From: Geitlerinema sp. S16
GTDB lineage: Bacteria; Cyanobacteriota; Cyanobacteriia; Cyanobacteriales; Geitlerinemataceae
Assembly (NCBI GenBank): GCA_011390275.1
Contig: JAABST010000003.1
Span: 62,001-126,000, forward strand
Length of the DNA: 64,000 nt
Reading direction: 5' to 3'
Each line of letters starts with the position of its first letter. Position 1 is the first letter of the stretch. Both the position numbers and the translations under genes were made by a program. The notes under the pieces are model-generated. The model was not told the origin of the DNA and did not search any database. It worked only from the letters and a program-made list of their open reading frames with translations. This document shows, piece after piece, positions 45,161 to 54,936 of the stretch.

Positions 45161-45466
45161 CTAGATGGGATTGAACTTGGATGGAATTTTGGTCTGGACT
45201 TTACGGACGAGGTGATTACGTACCCACATAAATGCGCTTACACAAACAAACAAGTGCCAGATGGCGTTCTCTTCGGTGAGCCTTACTACCAGGGCAAACC
45301 CTGCGATCGCGATTGCCAAACGCCCAAAAAAGCTACTGAGGGTCAACAGAATAGGATTTTCAGCATTCGACAACTGCTGCACCGTCATCCACAATCCTCG
45401 AAAGTAAATATTTCCCAGAAAAATGCCTAATATTAGTGTGATCGGTAAAAAGAAAAGATTATTCAT
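45161..45466 (-). CDS. atpR: N-ATPase-specific membrane subunit AtpR
   Basis: I prefer ATG 45466 (MNNLFFLPITLILGIFLGNI) because AAGGG lies at good distance, rather than the ATG nine bases earlier. The 101-residue protein has three transmembrane helices with embedded polar residues (GNIYFRG, SSFFGRLAIAIAGFALVVRL, VSAFMWVRNHLV), as in the AtpR subunit that is special to N-ATPase operons and proposed to interact with the c ring. In standard operons it lies between atpQ and atpB. Here it is the first gene of the operon, with the promoter expected in the 230 bp upstream. Confidence 0.82.
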   Translation of the reverse strand: MNNLFFLPITLILGIFLGNIYFRGLWMTVQQLSNAENPILLTLSSFFGRLAIAIAGFALVVRLTEENAIWHLFVCVSAFMWVRNHLVRKVQTKIPSKFNPI

Positions 45467-45700
45467 ATTTGACATCCCTTCGTTTTAACTAATTTTCTCT
45501 ACTGTAACTCTCTTTTCTTGGGTAATAGGACGAAAATGGATATAACTTCGTAAAGTTTTAAGACATTGTGATACGTTCCGCCTAGTTTAGGCACTTCATA
45601 TACATTATTTCGGATACCCTAGAATCATGACATATACGCATATAAAAATAATCGTTGACCAGAGCTTATGATGAATTTCTAATAAATATAGGAGATCGCA

Positions 45701-46108
45701 ATGAGTAATAAATTAGGACTGTGGATAGATCACGAGAAAGTGGTAATTGTGTCTATTACGAAAACGGAAGAAAAGATTAAGGAGATCCTATCGGAGGTGG
45801 AAACGCAGCCTCGGCGTACTGGTGACTCACCCATGAAGGGTGATTATGAAGCGCTCAAAGTACCTGCCGATGATAGCTATCAGAAGGCTCTCACCCAAGA
45901 TTTCAATACTTATTATGACGAAGTGATTTCCTCTATTCGTGAGGCAAAATCCATTTTTATATTTGGACCGAGTAGTGCCAAGGATGAACTAAAAGAGCGC
46001 CTTGATGGAAATAATTTTGGGGGAAAAGTTGTCGGAATAGAAACCTCTGACAGTATGACGAATCCTCAGATTGTGGCAAAAGTCCGACAGTTTTTCGCCG
46101 AATCATAA
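45701..46108 (+). CDS. eRF1/Dom34-fold-like small protein
   Basis: A 135-residue cytosolic protein beginning MSNKLGLWIDHEKVVIVSIT, with a later FNTYYDEVISSIREAKSIFIFGPSSAKDELKERL block. Both parts match the small bacterial proteins related to the central domain of eRF1/Pelota and to host-attachment proteins, sometimes annotated as translational-machinery components. No catalytic residue is known for the family. GGAGATCGCA precedes the ATG. It is transcribed away from the ATPase operon, toward the P-type ATPase, with a hairpin after it. Confidence 0.65.
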   Translation: MSNKLGLWIDHEKVVIVSITKTEEKIKEILSEVETQPRRTGDSPMKGDYEALKVPADDSYQKALTQDFNTYYDEVISSIREAKSIFIFGPSSAKDELKERLDGNNFGGKVVGIETSDSMTNPQIVAKVRQFFAES

Positions 46109-46152
46109 TCAATAAAGGTGCAACAACTAAATAAATATTTCTGAGTAGAGCT

Positions 46153-46185
46153 AGAAGTCCGACTTTTTGAAAAAGTCGAACTTCT
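46153..46185. terminator. Hairpin after the eRF1-like gene
   Basis: AGAAGTCCGACTTT and AAAGTCGAACTTCT pair over 13 of 14 bases (one mismatch) around a short T/A-rich loop. It lies 45 bp after the stop codon and 100 bp before the P-type ATPase. A strong stem without a following T-run; terminator likely but not certain. Confidence 0.6.
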
Positions 46186-46285
46186 GGAATGTGAGATTAT
46201 TTCAAAAATTTGCACCAAGTCATGAAAGTGTGACAACTTTTCTGAGATCGCGAATATATCGCTCATATCAGGAGATATCCCCCCC

Positions 46286-48784
46286 ATGACAACTTTTATC
46301 AATCCAGAGAAACTGGCTAAATTATCTCTAGAAGAACTTCAAAAGCAACTAAAAACTTCAACTCAGGGATTAACTCAAAAAGAGGCTCGCGATCGCCTAT
46401 TACGGGATGGTGAAAACAAATTACCTGAAGAGAGTATTAGCCCGATCAGGCAGTTTCTCTCGCATTTCTGGGGGCCGATCGCCTGGATGATCGAGGCAGC
46501 AGCGATTCTCTCAGCATTGGTGGGAGATTGGGCTGATTTTGCGATTATTCTGGCTTTGCTGATTGGTAATGGGGTGGTGGGATTTTGGGAAGAGTTTCAG
46601 GCGGGTAATGCGATCACCGCTCTCAAAGCAAAACTTGCACTCAAAGCGAAGGTAAAACGCGATAACAAATGGGGAGTTATTCCTGCGAAAGAGCTTGTTG
46701 CTGGCGATCTGATTCGCTTACGGCTGGGCGATATTGTGCCAGCCGATGTGCGCTTTTCCACAGGTGATCCCGCACAGGTTGACCAGTCCGCCTTAACAGG
46801 AGAATCGCTACCTGTAGAACATCAAATTGGCGATGTGCTTTATTCCGGCTCGATCATCAAGCAAGGCGAAATCGATGGCATTGTCTATGCCACAGGGTCG
46901 CGAACTTACATTGGCAAAACTGCGAGTTTAGTGGAATCTGCCCATACTGTCAGTCATTTCCAACAGGCAGTATTAAAAATTGGAAATTACTTGATTGTCG
47001 TTGCCCTCGTATTAGTCGTTTTAGTGCTAATGGTGGCGCTATTTCGCGGCGATCCTTGGTTGACCACACTCCGGTTTGTACTGGTGCTAACCGTTGCTTC
47101 CATTCCTGTTGCTATGCCTACGGTCTTATCCGTGACAATGGCGGTCGGGGCTCAAGAATTAGCCAAAAAACAAGCGATCGTTAGTCGGTTAGCGGCGATC
47201 GAAGAGATGGCAGGAATTGATATTCTTTGTTCTGATAAAACGGGAACTTTAACGCTCAATCAATTAATGCTGGGTGAGCCTTTCTGCATAGAAAATACTT
47301 CTCCCGAATTGCTCATTCTCAGTGCTTCCCTAGCTTCCCGCGATGAAGATAACGACCCCATTGATCTTGCAATTCTCGAAGGATTAAAACCCGATCAAAA
47401 TCTCGATAGTTATCGCATCGTTCATTTTCAACCCTTTGACCCTGTGAGCAAACGCACGGAAGCTGAGGTGGAAACCTCAGATTGTGATCGCTTTAAGGTC
47501 AGCAAAGGCGCAACCCAAGTAATTTTGGCTTTGGTGAATAATGTCGAAAAAATCCAGTCAGATGTGGATCAGGCGATCGCCGAATTTGCGAAACGAGGTT
47601 TCCGATCGCTTGGTGTAGCGCGTACTGATGATGAAAATAACTGGCAATTTTTGGGCGTGTTACCGCTCTTCGATCCGCCCCGTAGCGATTCTCAATTGAT
47701 GATTCAAGAGGTCAGTAAATTAAGCGTAGGGTTGAAAATGTTGACGGGAGATCAACAGGAGATCGCCACTGAAACTGCCCATCAGCTCGGACTTAAGGGC
47801 GATATTCTCGATGCAAGCATCTTAGGTAAATCGGCTCCCCATCAAATAGGACAAACGAATAATGCGATCGAAGCTACCGCAGGGTTTGCCGAAGTTTTTC
47901 CCGAACACAAATACCATATCGTCGATGTTCTGCAACAGAGAGGGCATCTTGTCGGGATGGCAGGAGATGGCGTGAATGACGCTCCTGCTCTGAAAAAAGC
48001 TAATGCAGGAATTGCAGTTTCAGGAGCGACCGATGCCGCCCGTGCGGCTGCGGATATTGTGCTGCTCACCCCTGGTCTCGGTGTCATTGTCGAGGCAATT
48101 CAGGGAAGCCGCCGCATCTTTCAGCGCATGAATCACTACGCGATTTATCGAATTACGGAAACGATTCGGATTTTGTTGTTTATGACCCTTTCAATTTTGG
48201 TCTATAACTTCTATCCCGTTACCGCGATCATGATCGTGTTGCTTGCCCTATTAAATGATGGAGCGATTATCTCGATTGCCTACGATCGAACCCGTCCCTC
48301 CAAGCGTCCTGAGACATGGAATATGCCTGTCGTTTTAGGTTTAGCAACAGTTTTGGGACTGACTGGTTTAGCGAGTACTTTTGGGATGTTGTATCTCGGA
48401 GAACGGGTTTTTCAGCTCGATCGCGACACATTACAAACATTGATTTACCTAAAACTATCGGTAGCTGGACATCTCACTATCTTTGTGACCCGCACCAAGG
48501 GTTCTTTCTGGTCAATCGCCCCCGCCCCAGTTTTGCTAATCGCCGTACTTGGAACTCAAGTTATAGCAACTCTAATTGCTGTTTACGGAATCTTCATGAC
48601 CCCGCTGGGCTGGGGTTTAGCAGGAATTGTCTGGGGCTATGCCTTCATCTGGTTTTTGGTTGCGGATTGGGCAAAACAAAGAGCCTACGGTGTTTTTAAC
48701 CACGAGCAGCCCGTCTATATTACCTACGGATTAAGAAAACTGAATCAATGGTTTTCTCATCCCCATTTACGAAAAAATAAGTAA
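46286..48784 (+). CDS. P3A-type (H+-ATPase-like) cation-transporting P-type ATPase
   Basis: An 832-residue P-type ATPase. N-terminal actuator domain with LTGES (QSALTGESLPV), phosphorylation motif CSDKTGTLTLN, hinge MAGDGVNDAPALKKA, and about ten transmembrane helices. The first membrane region FWGPIAWMIEAAAILSALVGDWADF is the signature of plasma-membrane-type proton pumps (P3A); there are no metal-binding CPC/CPH motifs in helix 4 (VASIPVAMPTV instead). It most likely exports H+ or another monovalent cation, in keeping with the island's theme. CAGGAGATA precedes the ATG. Confidence 0.9.
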   Translation: MTTFINPEKLAKLSLEELQKQLKTSTQGLTQKEARDRLLRDGENKLPEESISPIRQFLSHFWGPIAWMIEAAAILSALVGDWADFAIILALLIGNGVVGFWEEFQAGNAITALKAKLALKAKVKRDNKWGVIPAKELVAGDLIRLRLGDIVPADVRFSTGDPAQVDQSALTGESLPVEHQIGDVLYSGSIIKQGEIDGIVYATGSRTYIGKTASLVESAHTVSHFQQAVLKIGNYLIVVALVLVVLVLMVALFRGDPWLTTLRFVLVLTVASIPVAMPTVLSVTMAVGAQELAKKQAIVSRLAAIEEMAGIDILCSDKTGTLTLNQLMLGEPFCIENTSPELLILSASLASRDEDNDPIDLAILEGLKPDQNLDSYRIVHFQPFDPVSKRTEAEVETSDCDRFKVSKGATQVILALVNNVEKIQSDVDQAIAEFAKRGFRSLGVARTDDENNWQFLGVLPLFDPPRSDSQLMIQEVSKLSVGLKMLTGDQQEIATETAHQLGLKGDILDASILGKSAPHQIGQTNNAIEATAGFAEVFPEHKYHIVDVLQQRGHLVGMAGDGVNDAPALKKANAGIAVSGATDAARAAADIVLLTPGLGVIVEAIQGSRRIFQRMNHYAIYRITETIRILLFMTLSILVYNFYPVTAIMIVLLALLNDGAIISIAYDRTRPSKRPETWNMPVVLGLATVLGLTGLASTFGMLYLGERVFQLDRDTLQTLIYLKLSVAGHLTIFVTRTKGSFWSIAPAPVLLIAVLGTQVIATLIAVYGIFMTPLGWGLAGIVWGYAFIWFLVADWAKQRAYGVFNHEQPVYITYGLRKLNQWFSHPHLRKNK

Positions 48785-48818
48785 CATTTTTAATTTTTCA
48801 TCAAAGGAGAACTCGATT

Positions 48819-48995
48819 ATGAAATTCTTGATTAAGCGATCACTAGCCAAAAGTAAATTTATTCCCATTTGGTTATTTGTCAGTATGCTGTCGCTTGTAT
48901 TGCTCTATGCCTGTACGTCACCTTTTCCGACCGTTAATAGCGGCGAAATGGAGCAATATCGGCAAATTTCTATGCCGTCGCAAAAGGTCAAATAA
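48819..48995 (+). CDS. Small lipoprotein
   Basis: A 58-residue frame with an excellent ribosome-binding site (AAAGGAGA, 8 bases before ATG 48819). It begins MKFLIKRSLAKSKFIPIWLF, continues with a hydrophobic helix ending in lipobox LLYAC, and has only 26 residues after the Cys (ending SMPSQKVK). Located 34 bp after the P3A ATPase. It may be a genuine small lipoprotein or the start of a truncated longer one. Family not recognised. Confidence 0.55.
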   Translation: MKFLIKRSLAKSKFIPIWLFVSMLSLVLLYACTSPFPTVNSGEMEQYRQISMPSQKVK

Positions 48996-49014
48996 AGAGT
49001 TGTTCAACAGTAAG

Positions 49015-49220
49015 AATTCACCTCTAGCGGCGAGCATATTTATTTCACTGCGACAAGCGATCGCGGCACGAATATTTGGGTTAGCGCACTGGCGTGAATG
49101 GGGAAAATAGCAGTAGTTACGGATGTGGCCTGGTTACACAACATAATACGGGCTTTTAAACGGCTGATTCCAAACGAATTTAAATTGTTTCCGAATGCGG
49201 AACTAGAAGCAGCAAAGTAA
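49015..49220 (+). pseudogene. Frameshifted SpoIIAA-like (STAS/SEC14) remnant
   Basis: One frame reads ARIFGLAHWREWGK and then stops; the next frame, from the adjoining bases (49099 on), continues KIAVVTDVAWLHNIIRAFKR and LIPNEFKLFPNAELEAAK to a TAA at 49218-49220. Together they resemble the second half of SpoIIAA-like (STAS/SEC14) proteins, in which a KIAVVTDVxW segment and an FPNxELxxAxxWI ending are usual. In the same frame after the TAA the codons WI continue, suggesting a premature stop too. A decayed gene. Confidence 0.5.
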
Positions 49221-49273
49221 TGGATCTGCGGCGATCGCGATGATGCTTAGGGCAAATAGAATTATAATTTTTT

Positions 49274-51292
49274 GTGAAAAACATGACTAAAAAGCCCAAT
49301 CAGAAGAAACACGCAGGACATGATAAACACGCGGGACACAGCCCTGCTATGTTCAAACGGCGTTTCTTTATTTGCCTAGCACTCACGCTACCCGTCCTCT
49401 ATTTCGCGCCATCATTTCAGGAGTGGTTTAATTATCAAACGATCGAGTTTCCTGGTTCAAATTGGGTAACGCCCATTCTCTCCAGCGTTATTTATTTCTA
49501 TGGTGGCTTGGTTTTTCTGAAGGGGGCTTACCACGAAATCCGCAGCAAAATTGGCATGATGACTCTGGTTGCTCTTGCGATCACCGTAGCATTTGTCTAT
49601 AGCGTGGCAGTGTCCCTGGGGTTAAAAGGAAATTCCTTTTACTGGGAATTAGCAACTCTAGTCGATATTATGTTGCTCGGTCACTGGATTGAAATGGCTT
49701 CAGTACAAGGAGCCAGTCGCGCTTTAGAACATCTCGCCAATCTAGTGCCGTCCATCGCTCACAAAAAGATTAATGGACAGATCGAAGATGTACCTGTGAG
49801 TGAATTAGTGGAATCAGATCGAATTCTCATTCGTCCAGGCGAACAAATCCCCATTGATGGTGAAGTTAGCGACGGAAAATCTAGCGTTAATGAGGCTTTT
49901 TTAACGGGAGAATCGCGCCCAGTGGTCAAAAAAACTAATGATGAAGTTATTGCTGGATCGGTGAACGGAGAGGGTGCTTTGACTATCAAAGTTACTCGCA
50001 CTGGGGATGAAACAACTCTTAGCCAGATTATGCGACTGGTGAAGGAAGCGCAGGCATCTAAAAGTCAATATCAAAACCAAGCCGATCGACTGGCTGGCTG
50101 GCTAACTTATACAGCGATCGCCGTTTCTACGCTGACATTCATTGTTTGGCTATCGGTGGGAACAGGCGGTTTAACGTTTGCGATTAATCGGGCGGTGACG
50201 GTGTTAGTCATTACCTGTCCTCATGCCTTAGGTTTAGCGATTCCTTTGGTGATTATCAACGCCACGTCAATGGCTGCAAAAAATGGGATTTTAGTACGCA
50301 ACCGCGATGCTTTTGAACGAGCGCAAGGCATTAAAACCATCGCTTTTGATAAGACAGGAACGTTGACAAAAGGGGAGTTCGGCGTACAGAAGATTTATGC
50401 TGACGGGATTGAAGAGTCATCAGCCTTAGTGATTGCGGCTTCTTTAGAATCTCTATCAGAACATCCTCTCGGACAGGCGATCATTCAAGAAGCACAGAAA
50501 CGCGATCGTCACCTTGATCAAGCGACTGATTTCAAAGCAGTACCAGGTCAAGGTGTTGAAGGTGTCGTTAATAATCAACACTATCGGGTTGGCCGACCAG
50601 AATGGGTTGAGGAGTTGAAATTAAAGTTTCCTCCAGCCCTGAAAAAGGGGTTACAAGAAAGTGAATCTCGTGGGGAAAGTGCGATCGTCCTAATGGATGA
50701 TCAGCAAGTCCTGGCTGTCTTTGGATTAGCTGATCAAGTGCGCGAGTCTGCGCGAGAAGCGGTGAAAAAATTACAGGAAATGGGCGTGCAGGTGGTGATG
50801 ATTACAGGCGATGCCGAAGCCGTTGCCAAGACTGTTGCGGAGGATTTGCATATCGATCGCTACTATGCCCGTGTTTTGCCAGAGGATAAAGCTGACTTGA
50901 TTCGTAAGCTCAAAGCTGAACAGCCGACTGCTTTTGTGGGTGATGGCATTAATGATGCTCCTGCTTTAACTGAGGCAGATTTAGGATTGGCGATCGGGGC
51001 TGGAACCAATGTGGCGATCGAGTCGGCTGATTTAGTGTTAGTTAAAAGCGACCCATTGGATGCTACCTATGCACTGAAACTTGCCAAAGCTACCTATAAC
51101 AAAATGATTCAAAACTTATTTTGGGCGACTGGCTACAACGTGATTGGTATTCCCTTAGCGGCAGGAATTGCAGCGCCGTTTGGCATTATCTTATCGCCTG
51201 CTGTGGGGGCAGTCCTGATGAGCATTTCGACGGTTTTTGTTTCAATTAATGCCATGTTGTTACGGCGCATACGTTTGCGTGATTATGTCTAG
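49274..51292 (+). CDS. copB: CopB-type copper/heavy-metal P1B ATPase
   Basis: A 672-residue P1B-3 ATPase. The N-terminus is a short His-rich stretch (KKHAGHDKHAGHS) instead of a CXXC metal domain. The ion-selectivity motif in the sixth helix is CPH (VITCPHALGLAIPL), the hallmark of CopB-type pumps, which export Cu2+ or Cu+ (some members Ag+). Actuator FLTGESRPV, phosphorylation AFDKTGTLTKG, SEHPLG nucleotide-binding His-Pro and VGDGINDAPAL are intact. Start is a GTG at 49274; an ATG nine bases later is an alternative. Confidence 0.93.
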   Translation: MKNMTKKPNQKKHAGHDKHAGHSPAMFKRRFFICLALTLPVLYFAPSFQEWFNYQTIEFPGSNWVTPILSSVIYFYGGLVFLKGAYHEIRSKIGMMTLVALAITVAFVYSVAVSLGLKGNSFYWELATLVDIMLLGHWIEMASVQGASRALEHLANLVPSIAHKKINGQIEDVPVSELVESDRILIRPGEQIPIDGEVSDGKSSVNEAFLTGESRPVVKKTNDEVIAGSVNGEGALTIKVTRTGDETTLSQIMRLVKEAQASKSQYQNQADRLAGWLTYTAIAVSTLTFIVWLSVGTGGLTFAINRAVTVLVITCPHALGLAIPLVIINATSMAAKNGILVRNRDAFERAQGIKTIAFDKTGTLTKGEFGVQKIYADGIEESSALVIAASLESLSEHPLGQAIIQEAQKRDRHLDQATDFKAVPGQGVEGVVNNQHYRVGRPEWVEELKLKFPPALKKGLQESESRGESAIVLMDDQQVLAVFGLADQVRESAREAVKKLQEMGVQVVMITGDAEAVAKTVAEDLHIDRYYARVLPEDKADLIRKLKAEQPTAFVGDGINDAPALTEADLGLAIGAGTNVAIESADLVLVKSDPLDATYALKLAKATYNKMIQNLFWATGYNVIGIPLAAGIAAPFGIILSPAVGAVLMSISTVFVSINAMLLRRIRLRDYV

Positions 51293-51339
51293 AAGAGATA
51301 GCGAACGGATACTACTTTTAAATTCAAGAATGTGAAATA

Positions 51340-52005
51340 ATGAAATTAAAGCGATATAAATTAATTGGATGTTTGGCAGCTTCAAGCCTATTAGCTAGTT
51401 GCTTTGTTAATTTGGGTGGTGAGCTGCGGAGTTCTGGCATAGTCAAGACTGAATCTAGAGAGGTGAGCAGCTTCTCAGCTATTTCTAGTAAGTCCATTGG
51501 TAAAATCAGCGTACAACAAACGGACAAAGAATCTCTGACGATCTCCGCCGACGATAACATTTTACCCCTGATAGAAAGTCGAATTACTGATAATATCTTG
51601 TATCTCACTATAAAAAAAGATGTCAGTTTTATACCGATCAAACCCATTGAATTTGTGGTAGAGGTTAAGAGTTTAGAAAGCTTAATCATTGATGGTGTCA
51701 GTAGTATTGAAGTTAAGGGCATCAAAGGGAAACAGTTGTTAATTTTCTTCGATGGAGTGGGTAGCATGACGATCGCTGGTGATGTTGATGTCTTGAATCT
51801 AGATCTGGCTGGGGTGGGTAGTTTTCAGGGTGAGGGTTTACAGGTTAAACAAGCTACAGTTCATCACAGTGGGGTCGGGAGTGCTGTGGTCAAAGTGAGT
51901 GAGGTGCTGGATGTCACCGTTTCCGGCGTCGGTTCCGTGGAATATATTGGCTCTCCCCAAGTTCAGAAATCTGTACAGGGTTTGGGATCAGTCAAGAAAC
52001 GTTGA
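51340..52005 (+). CDS. DUF2807 (head-GIN domain) lipoprotein
   Basis: A 221-residue exported lipoprotein: signal LIGCLAASSLLASC with lipobox at Cys about 21. The remainder matches the DUF2807 beta-helix-like domain, rich in repeated G-V-G-S turns (FDGVGSMTIAGD, LAGVGSFQGEG, HSGVGSAVVKV, VSGVGSVEYIG). Function of the family is not established; it is frequent in cell-envelope proteins. It starts 47 bp after copB and could share its transcript. Confidence 0.85.
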   Translation: MKLKRYKLIGCLAASSLLASCFVNLGGELRSSGIVKTESREVSSFSAISSKSIGKISVQQTDKESLTISADDNILPLIESRITDNILYLTIKKDVSFIPIKPIEFVVEVKSLESLIIDGVSSIEVKGIKGKQLLIFFDGVGSMTIAGDVDVLNLDLAGVGSFQGEGLQVKQATVHHSGVGSAVVKVSEVLDVTVSGVGSVEYIGSPQVQKSVQGLGSVKKR

Positions 52006-52080
52006 ATTTAAACATTAGGCTTAATTGGATTTAATTGAGTTCAAATAACTAAAGATATTTATTTTTTGAGGAAATTATCG

Positions 52081-53634
52081 ATGAAACCAGATTACCTGAT
52101 TGTCGGCAGTGGTTTGTCAGCATTAACCTTTGGAGCTTTGATGGCAAACTCTGGCAAGACTGTACAAATTCTTGAAGCCCATGAGCATCCAGGTGGTTAT
52201 GGACATACATTTACGATGGCGAAGAAATATACATTTAACGCACAATTTCACTATGTTTGGGATTGTGGCGAAGGGCAAGTTGTTAACAAAGTACTCAAAA
52301 AACTGGGTTTGGATCAGGAAATAACTTTTGAGCGGTATGACCCTGAGGGCTTTGATCATATGCGAATGCCGGGTTATGCCTTAGACATTCCCTCGGAACC
52401 AGAAGAATTAATCCAACGATTGTCTGCGCTGTTTCCTGATCATGACGATCGCCTTCGCAAGTTCATCAATGACGTAAAAAAGACAAGTATCGGCTTGAAA
52501 ATAATTGCGCCTCCCATCAAGCCAGTGGAAATACTCAAACATCCAAATGAGGTACTCTGCACCGCCCAGTATCTCAATAGCACTCTTCAAGATGTATTTG
52601 ATAAGTTTCAGCTACCCCAAGCCGCCCAAACCCTATTAGCTCTCCAATGGCCTGATTTTTTACTGCCTCCAAATCAGCTCTCATTTTATGCTTGGGTCGC
52701 CTTGTTTCGGGGTTATCAAGCGGGAGCTTTTTACCCGACTCAACATTTTGAGAGTGTCATTAATGCCTTGGTCAAGGTGATCGAATCTCACGGAGGCGAG
52801 GTACTACTCAAGCATGAAGTCACGAATTTTAAAATCGCAAATAGAACAGTGACCGGCGTTGAGGCCACCAATTTAAGCACTCATCAAACTCATGAATTCA
52901 CGGGTGATACCGTGATTTGCAATATTGATCCCCAAAGAGCTGCCAAGATGATTGGGGTCGAAAATTTTTCTAAAACAGTGCGCCGCAAACTGGACTATGA
53001 GTATTCGGCATCAAACTATATGGCGTACTGCGTCGTTAAAGATATTGATCTGCGGGACTATGGTTTTGGCAAGTGGAATCTCTTTCATTCGGGGCATCAG
53101 AATCTAAATGAAGCCTTTGCTCAAATGTACGATCGCCATGATTTTTCTAATCCTAGTTTTGCGATTACAACGCCGACTTTATTAACAGCAGCGAGTCGAG
53201 ACTGCCCCGAAGACTGTCAGATTGTGGAATTTTTGACTGTGGCGAATTATGGCTACTTTAACAAATTACGAGAGAACGATCGCAAAGCTTATAACCAGAA
53301 AAAAGCAGAAATCTTAGATTCTATTCTTGATGTTGTGGAGAAACACTATGTACCAAATTTCAGAAAATACATGGTTTTCCAGATCACGGGCAGCCCCACG
53401 ACTAATGAGCATTTTTGCTGGAGTCCTCGTGGTAATTCCTATGGCTCTAGTTTGACCCCGCGCAATATGGGGCTGGGGCGATTGAATCATGAAACCTCGC
53501 TCGAACAGTTCTATTTCTGTAATGCTTCATCTGGCTATCCAGGATTTGCTCCCACGGTTTGGACGGGTGCATTGCTCTATCAACGATTATCTAGCGATCT
53601 GATCTTAGACGATCACGAAATGGCAACAACATAA
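52081..53634 (+). CDS. FAD-dependent oxidoreductase of the carotenoid/retinol-saturase class
   Basis: Start at ATG 52081, with GAGGAAA upstream. The 517-residue protein opens with the dinucleotide-binding fold DYLIVGSGLSALTFGALMA and E-A-H-E-H-P-G-G-Y-G-H, as in phytoene-desaturase-like and retinol-saturase-like enzymes. The C-terminal ASSGYPGFAPTVWTGALLYQ is the matching second FAD-contact region. It probably oxidises or saturates an isoprenoid or lipid. It is followed after 54 bp by a second FAD enzyme on the same strand, so they may act in one pathway. Confidence 0.85.
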   Translation: MKPDYLIVGSGLSALTFGALMANSGKTVQILEAHEHPGGYGHTFTMAKKYTFNAQFHYVWDCGEGQVVNKVLKKLGLDQEITFERYDPEGFDHMRMPGYALDIPSEPEELIQRLSALFPDHDDRLRKFINDVKKTSIGLKIIAPPIKPVEILKHPNEVLCTAQYLNSTLQDVFDKFQLPQAAQTLLALQWPDFLLPPNQLSFYAWVALFRGYQAGAFYPTQHFESVINALVKVIESHGGEVLLKHEVTNFKIANRTVTGVEATNLSTHQTHEFTGDTVICNIDPQRAAKMIGVENFSKTVRRKLDYEYSASNYMAYCVVKDIDLRDYGFGKWNLFHSGHQNLNEAFAQMYDRHDFSNPSFAITTPTLLTAASRDCPEDCQIVEFLTVANYGYFNKLRENDRKAYNQKKAEILDSILDVVEKHYVPNFRKYMVFQITGSPTTNEHFCWSPRGNSYGSSLTPRNMGLGRLNHETSLEQFYFCNASSGYPGFAPTVWTGALLYQRLSSDLILDDHEMATT

Positions 53635-53688
53635 GCAAGATAAACCACTTTCTCTCGACTATTTCTGTTATTAATCTGAAGGTTAATT

Positions 53689-54936
53689 ATGAGAATTGCT
53701 ATTATTGGAGGCGGAGCTAGCGGCATGGTTACCGCTTACTTGCTCGACAAAGAAGGACATCAAGTTACTGTGTTTGAGCGGCAGCCGATGTTAGGCGGGC
53801 ATATTCGGACGCTGAACAAGAATGTAAAGCCAAGCCAAGCCAATTACGATGGTGTTTTGGAAAGTGGTGTGCTTGAATTTCCGACTGAATTTCATAGCTT
53901 CATGGCATTAATGCAAGAGCTGGATGTGGATTTAGAACCTGTCAATACGGGTTCAGCTATGTGTTTGAAAGATGGTAGCCACTTTTTCTCGGGAGTGGCG
54001 ATCGATAAGAATTTTTCGGGTTTCCACGCCCTACTTGAACATTTACGTCTCGATACTATCTATGCCCGCTCTGCTGGAGTATGGTTAAAGCTGCGATTTT
54101 CTAAGATGAAAGATTTTTATAATCAACCACTATCGACCTATCTAAAACGTCCTTGTAGTCGCAATACTTGGCTGAAATTACTCGTCCTGTATAGCTACTC
54201 AATTCCATTTGAATTGATTGATGATTTTCCGGCAGAGTTAGCAATTCCGATGTTACTGGACTACATCTCAGTCAATTGGGTCGGAGTTAAGGGTGGTGTC
54301 TATACTTATATCGAAAAAATCTTGGCACGATTTAAGGGCGAGATTTTTCTGAATGTGGAGATTGCTCGTATTTCCAGAAGTTTGGATGGTGTCAAGGTTG
54401 TGCGGAAAACCGGTGAGATACGGGAATTTGATAAGGTTGTATTTGCGACACCACCTGACCAAGTGATGGCTTTATTAGCCGATCCAACGGAGGCGGAAAC
54501 CAAACGATTTTCGGCCTGGAAAGCAAACTATATAACCAGCATCGTTCATTGCGATCGTTCTATGTACGCCCCTCATGGTTTTACAAAACCTTCAGAATTT
54601 GATTTTTTCCAGACAAAAACAAGCTGGGGTTATAACGGCTACTTGAACCAGCTTTGCGACATTTCAACCCCGGAGGATTATTTTCTCTCGTTTCAATTAG
54701 AGGAGTTGATTTCGCCCGATCGCATCATTCACACGCAAGAACACCATACGCCGCTATATACTACGGAATCTTTTCAATACCGCAATGAAGTGGTTGCCAC
54801 GAATGGCGAGAATAACACTTACCATGCGGGAGCTTATCTTGGCGACGGCTTGCATGGAGGGGCGATCGATTCAGCCTATCGGGTGGCTGAACTGATTTGT
54901 TTGAATATAGTCAGTTTAATAAAAAACGAGATATAG
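53689..54936 (+). CDS. FAD-dependent amine-oxidase-like oxidoreductase
   Basis: A 415-residue flavoprotein: Rossmann motif RIAIIGGGASGMVTAYLL then FERQPMLGGHIRTL, and the C-terminal GAYLGDGLHGGAIDSAYRVAE that closes the FAD site. It belongs to the NAD(P)-binding/amine oxidase superfamily seen next to cyclopropane-lipid genes in other bacteria, but no methyltransferase accompanies it here. Substrate unknown. The stop codon TAG (54934-54936) coincides with the end of the miniature element that follows. Confidence 0.82.
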   Translation: MRIAIIGGGASGMVTAYLLDKEGHQVTVFERQPMLGGHIRTLNKNVKPSQANYDGVLESGVLEFPTEFHSFMALMQELDVDLEPVNTGSAMCLKDGSHFFSGVAIDKNFSGFHALLEHLRLDTIYARSAGVWLKLRFSKMKDFYNQPLSTYLKRPCSRNTWLKLLVLYSYSIPFELIDDFPAELAIPMLLDYISVNWVGVKGGVYTYIEKILARFKGEIFLNVEIARISRSLDGVKVVRKTGEIREFDKVVFATPPDQVMALLADPTEAETKRFSAWKANYITSIVHCDRSMYAPHGFTKPSEFDFFQTKTSWGYNGYLNQLCDISTPEDYFLSFQLEELISPDRIIHTQEHHTPLYTTESFQYRNEVVATNGENNTYHAGAYLGDGLHGGAIDSAYRVAELICLNIVSLIKNEI

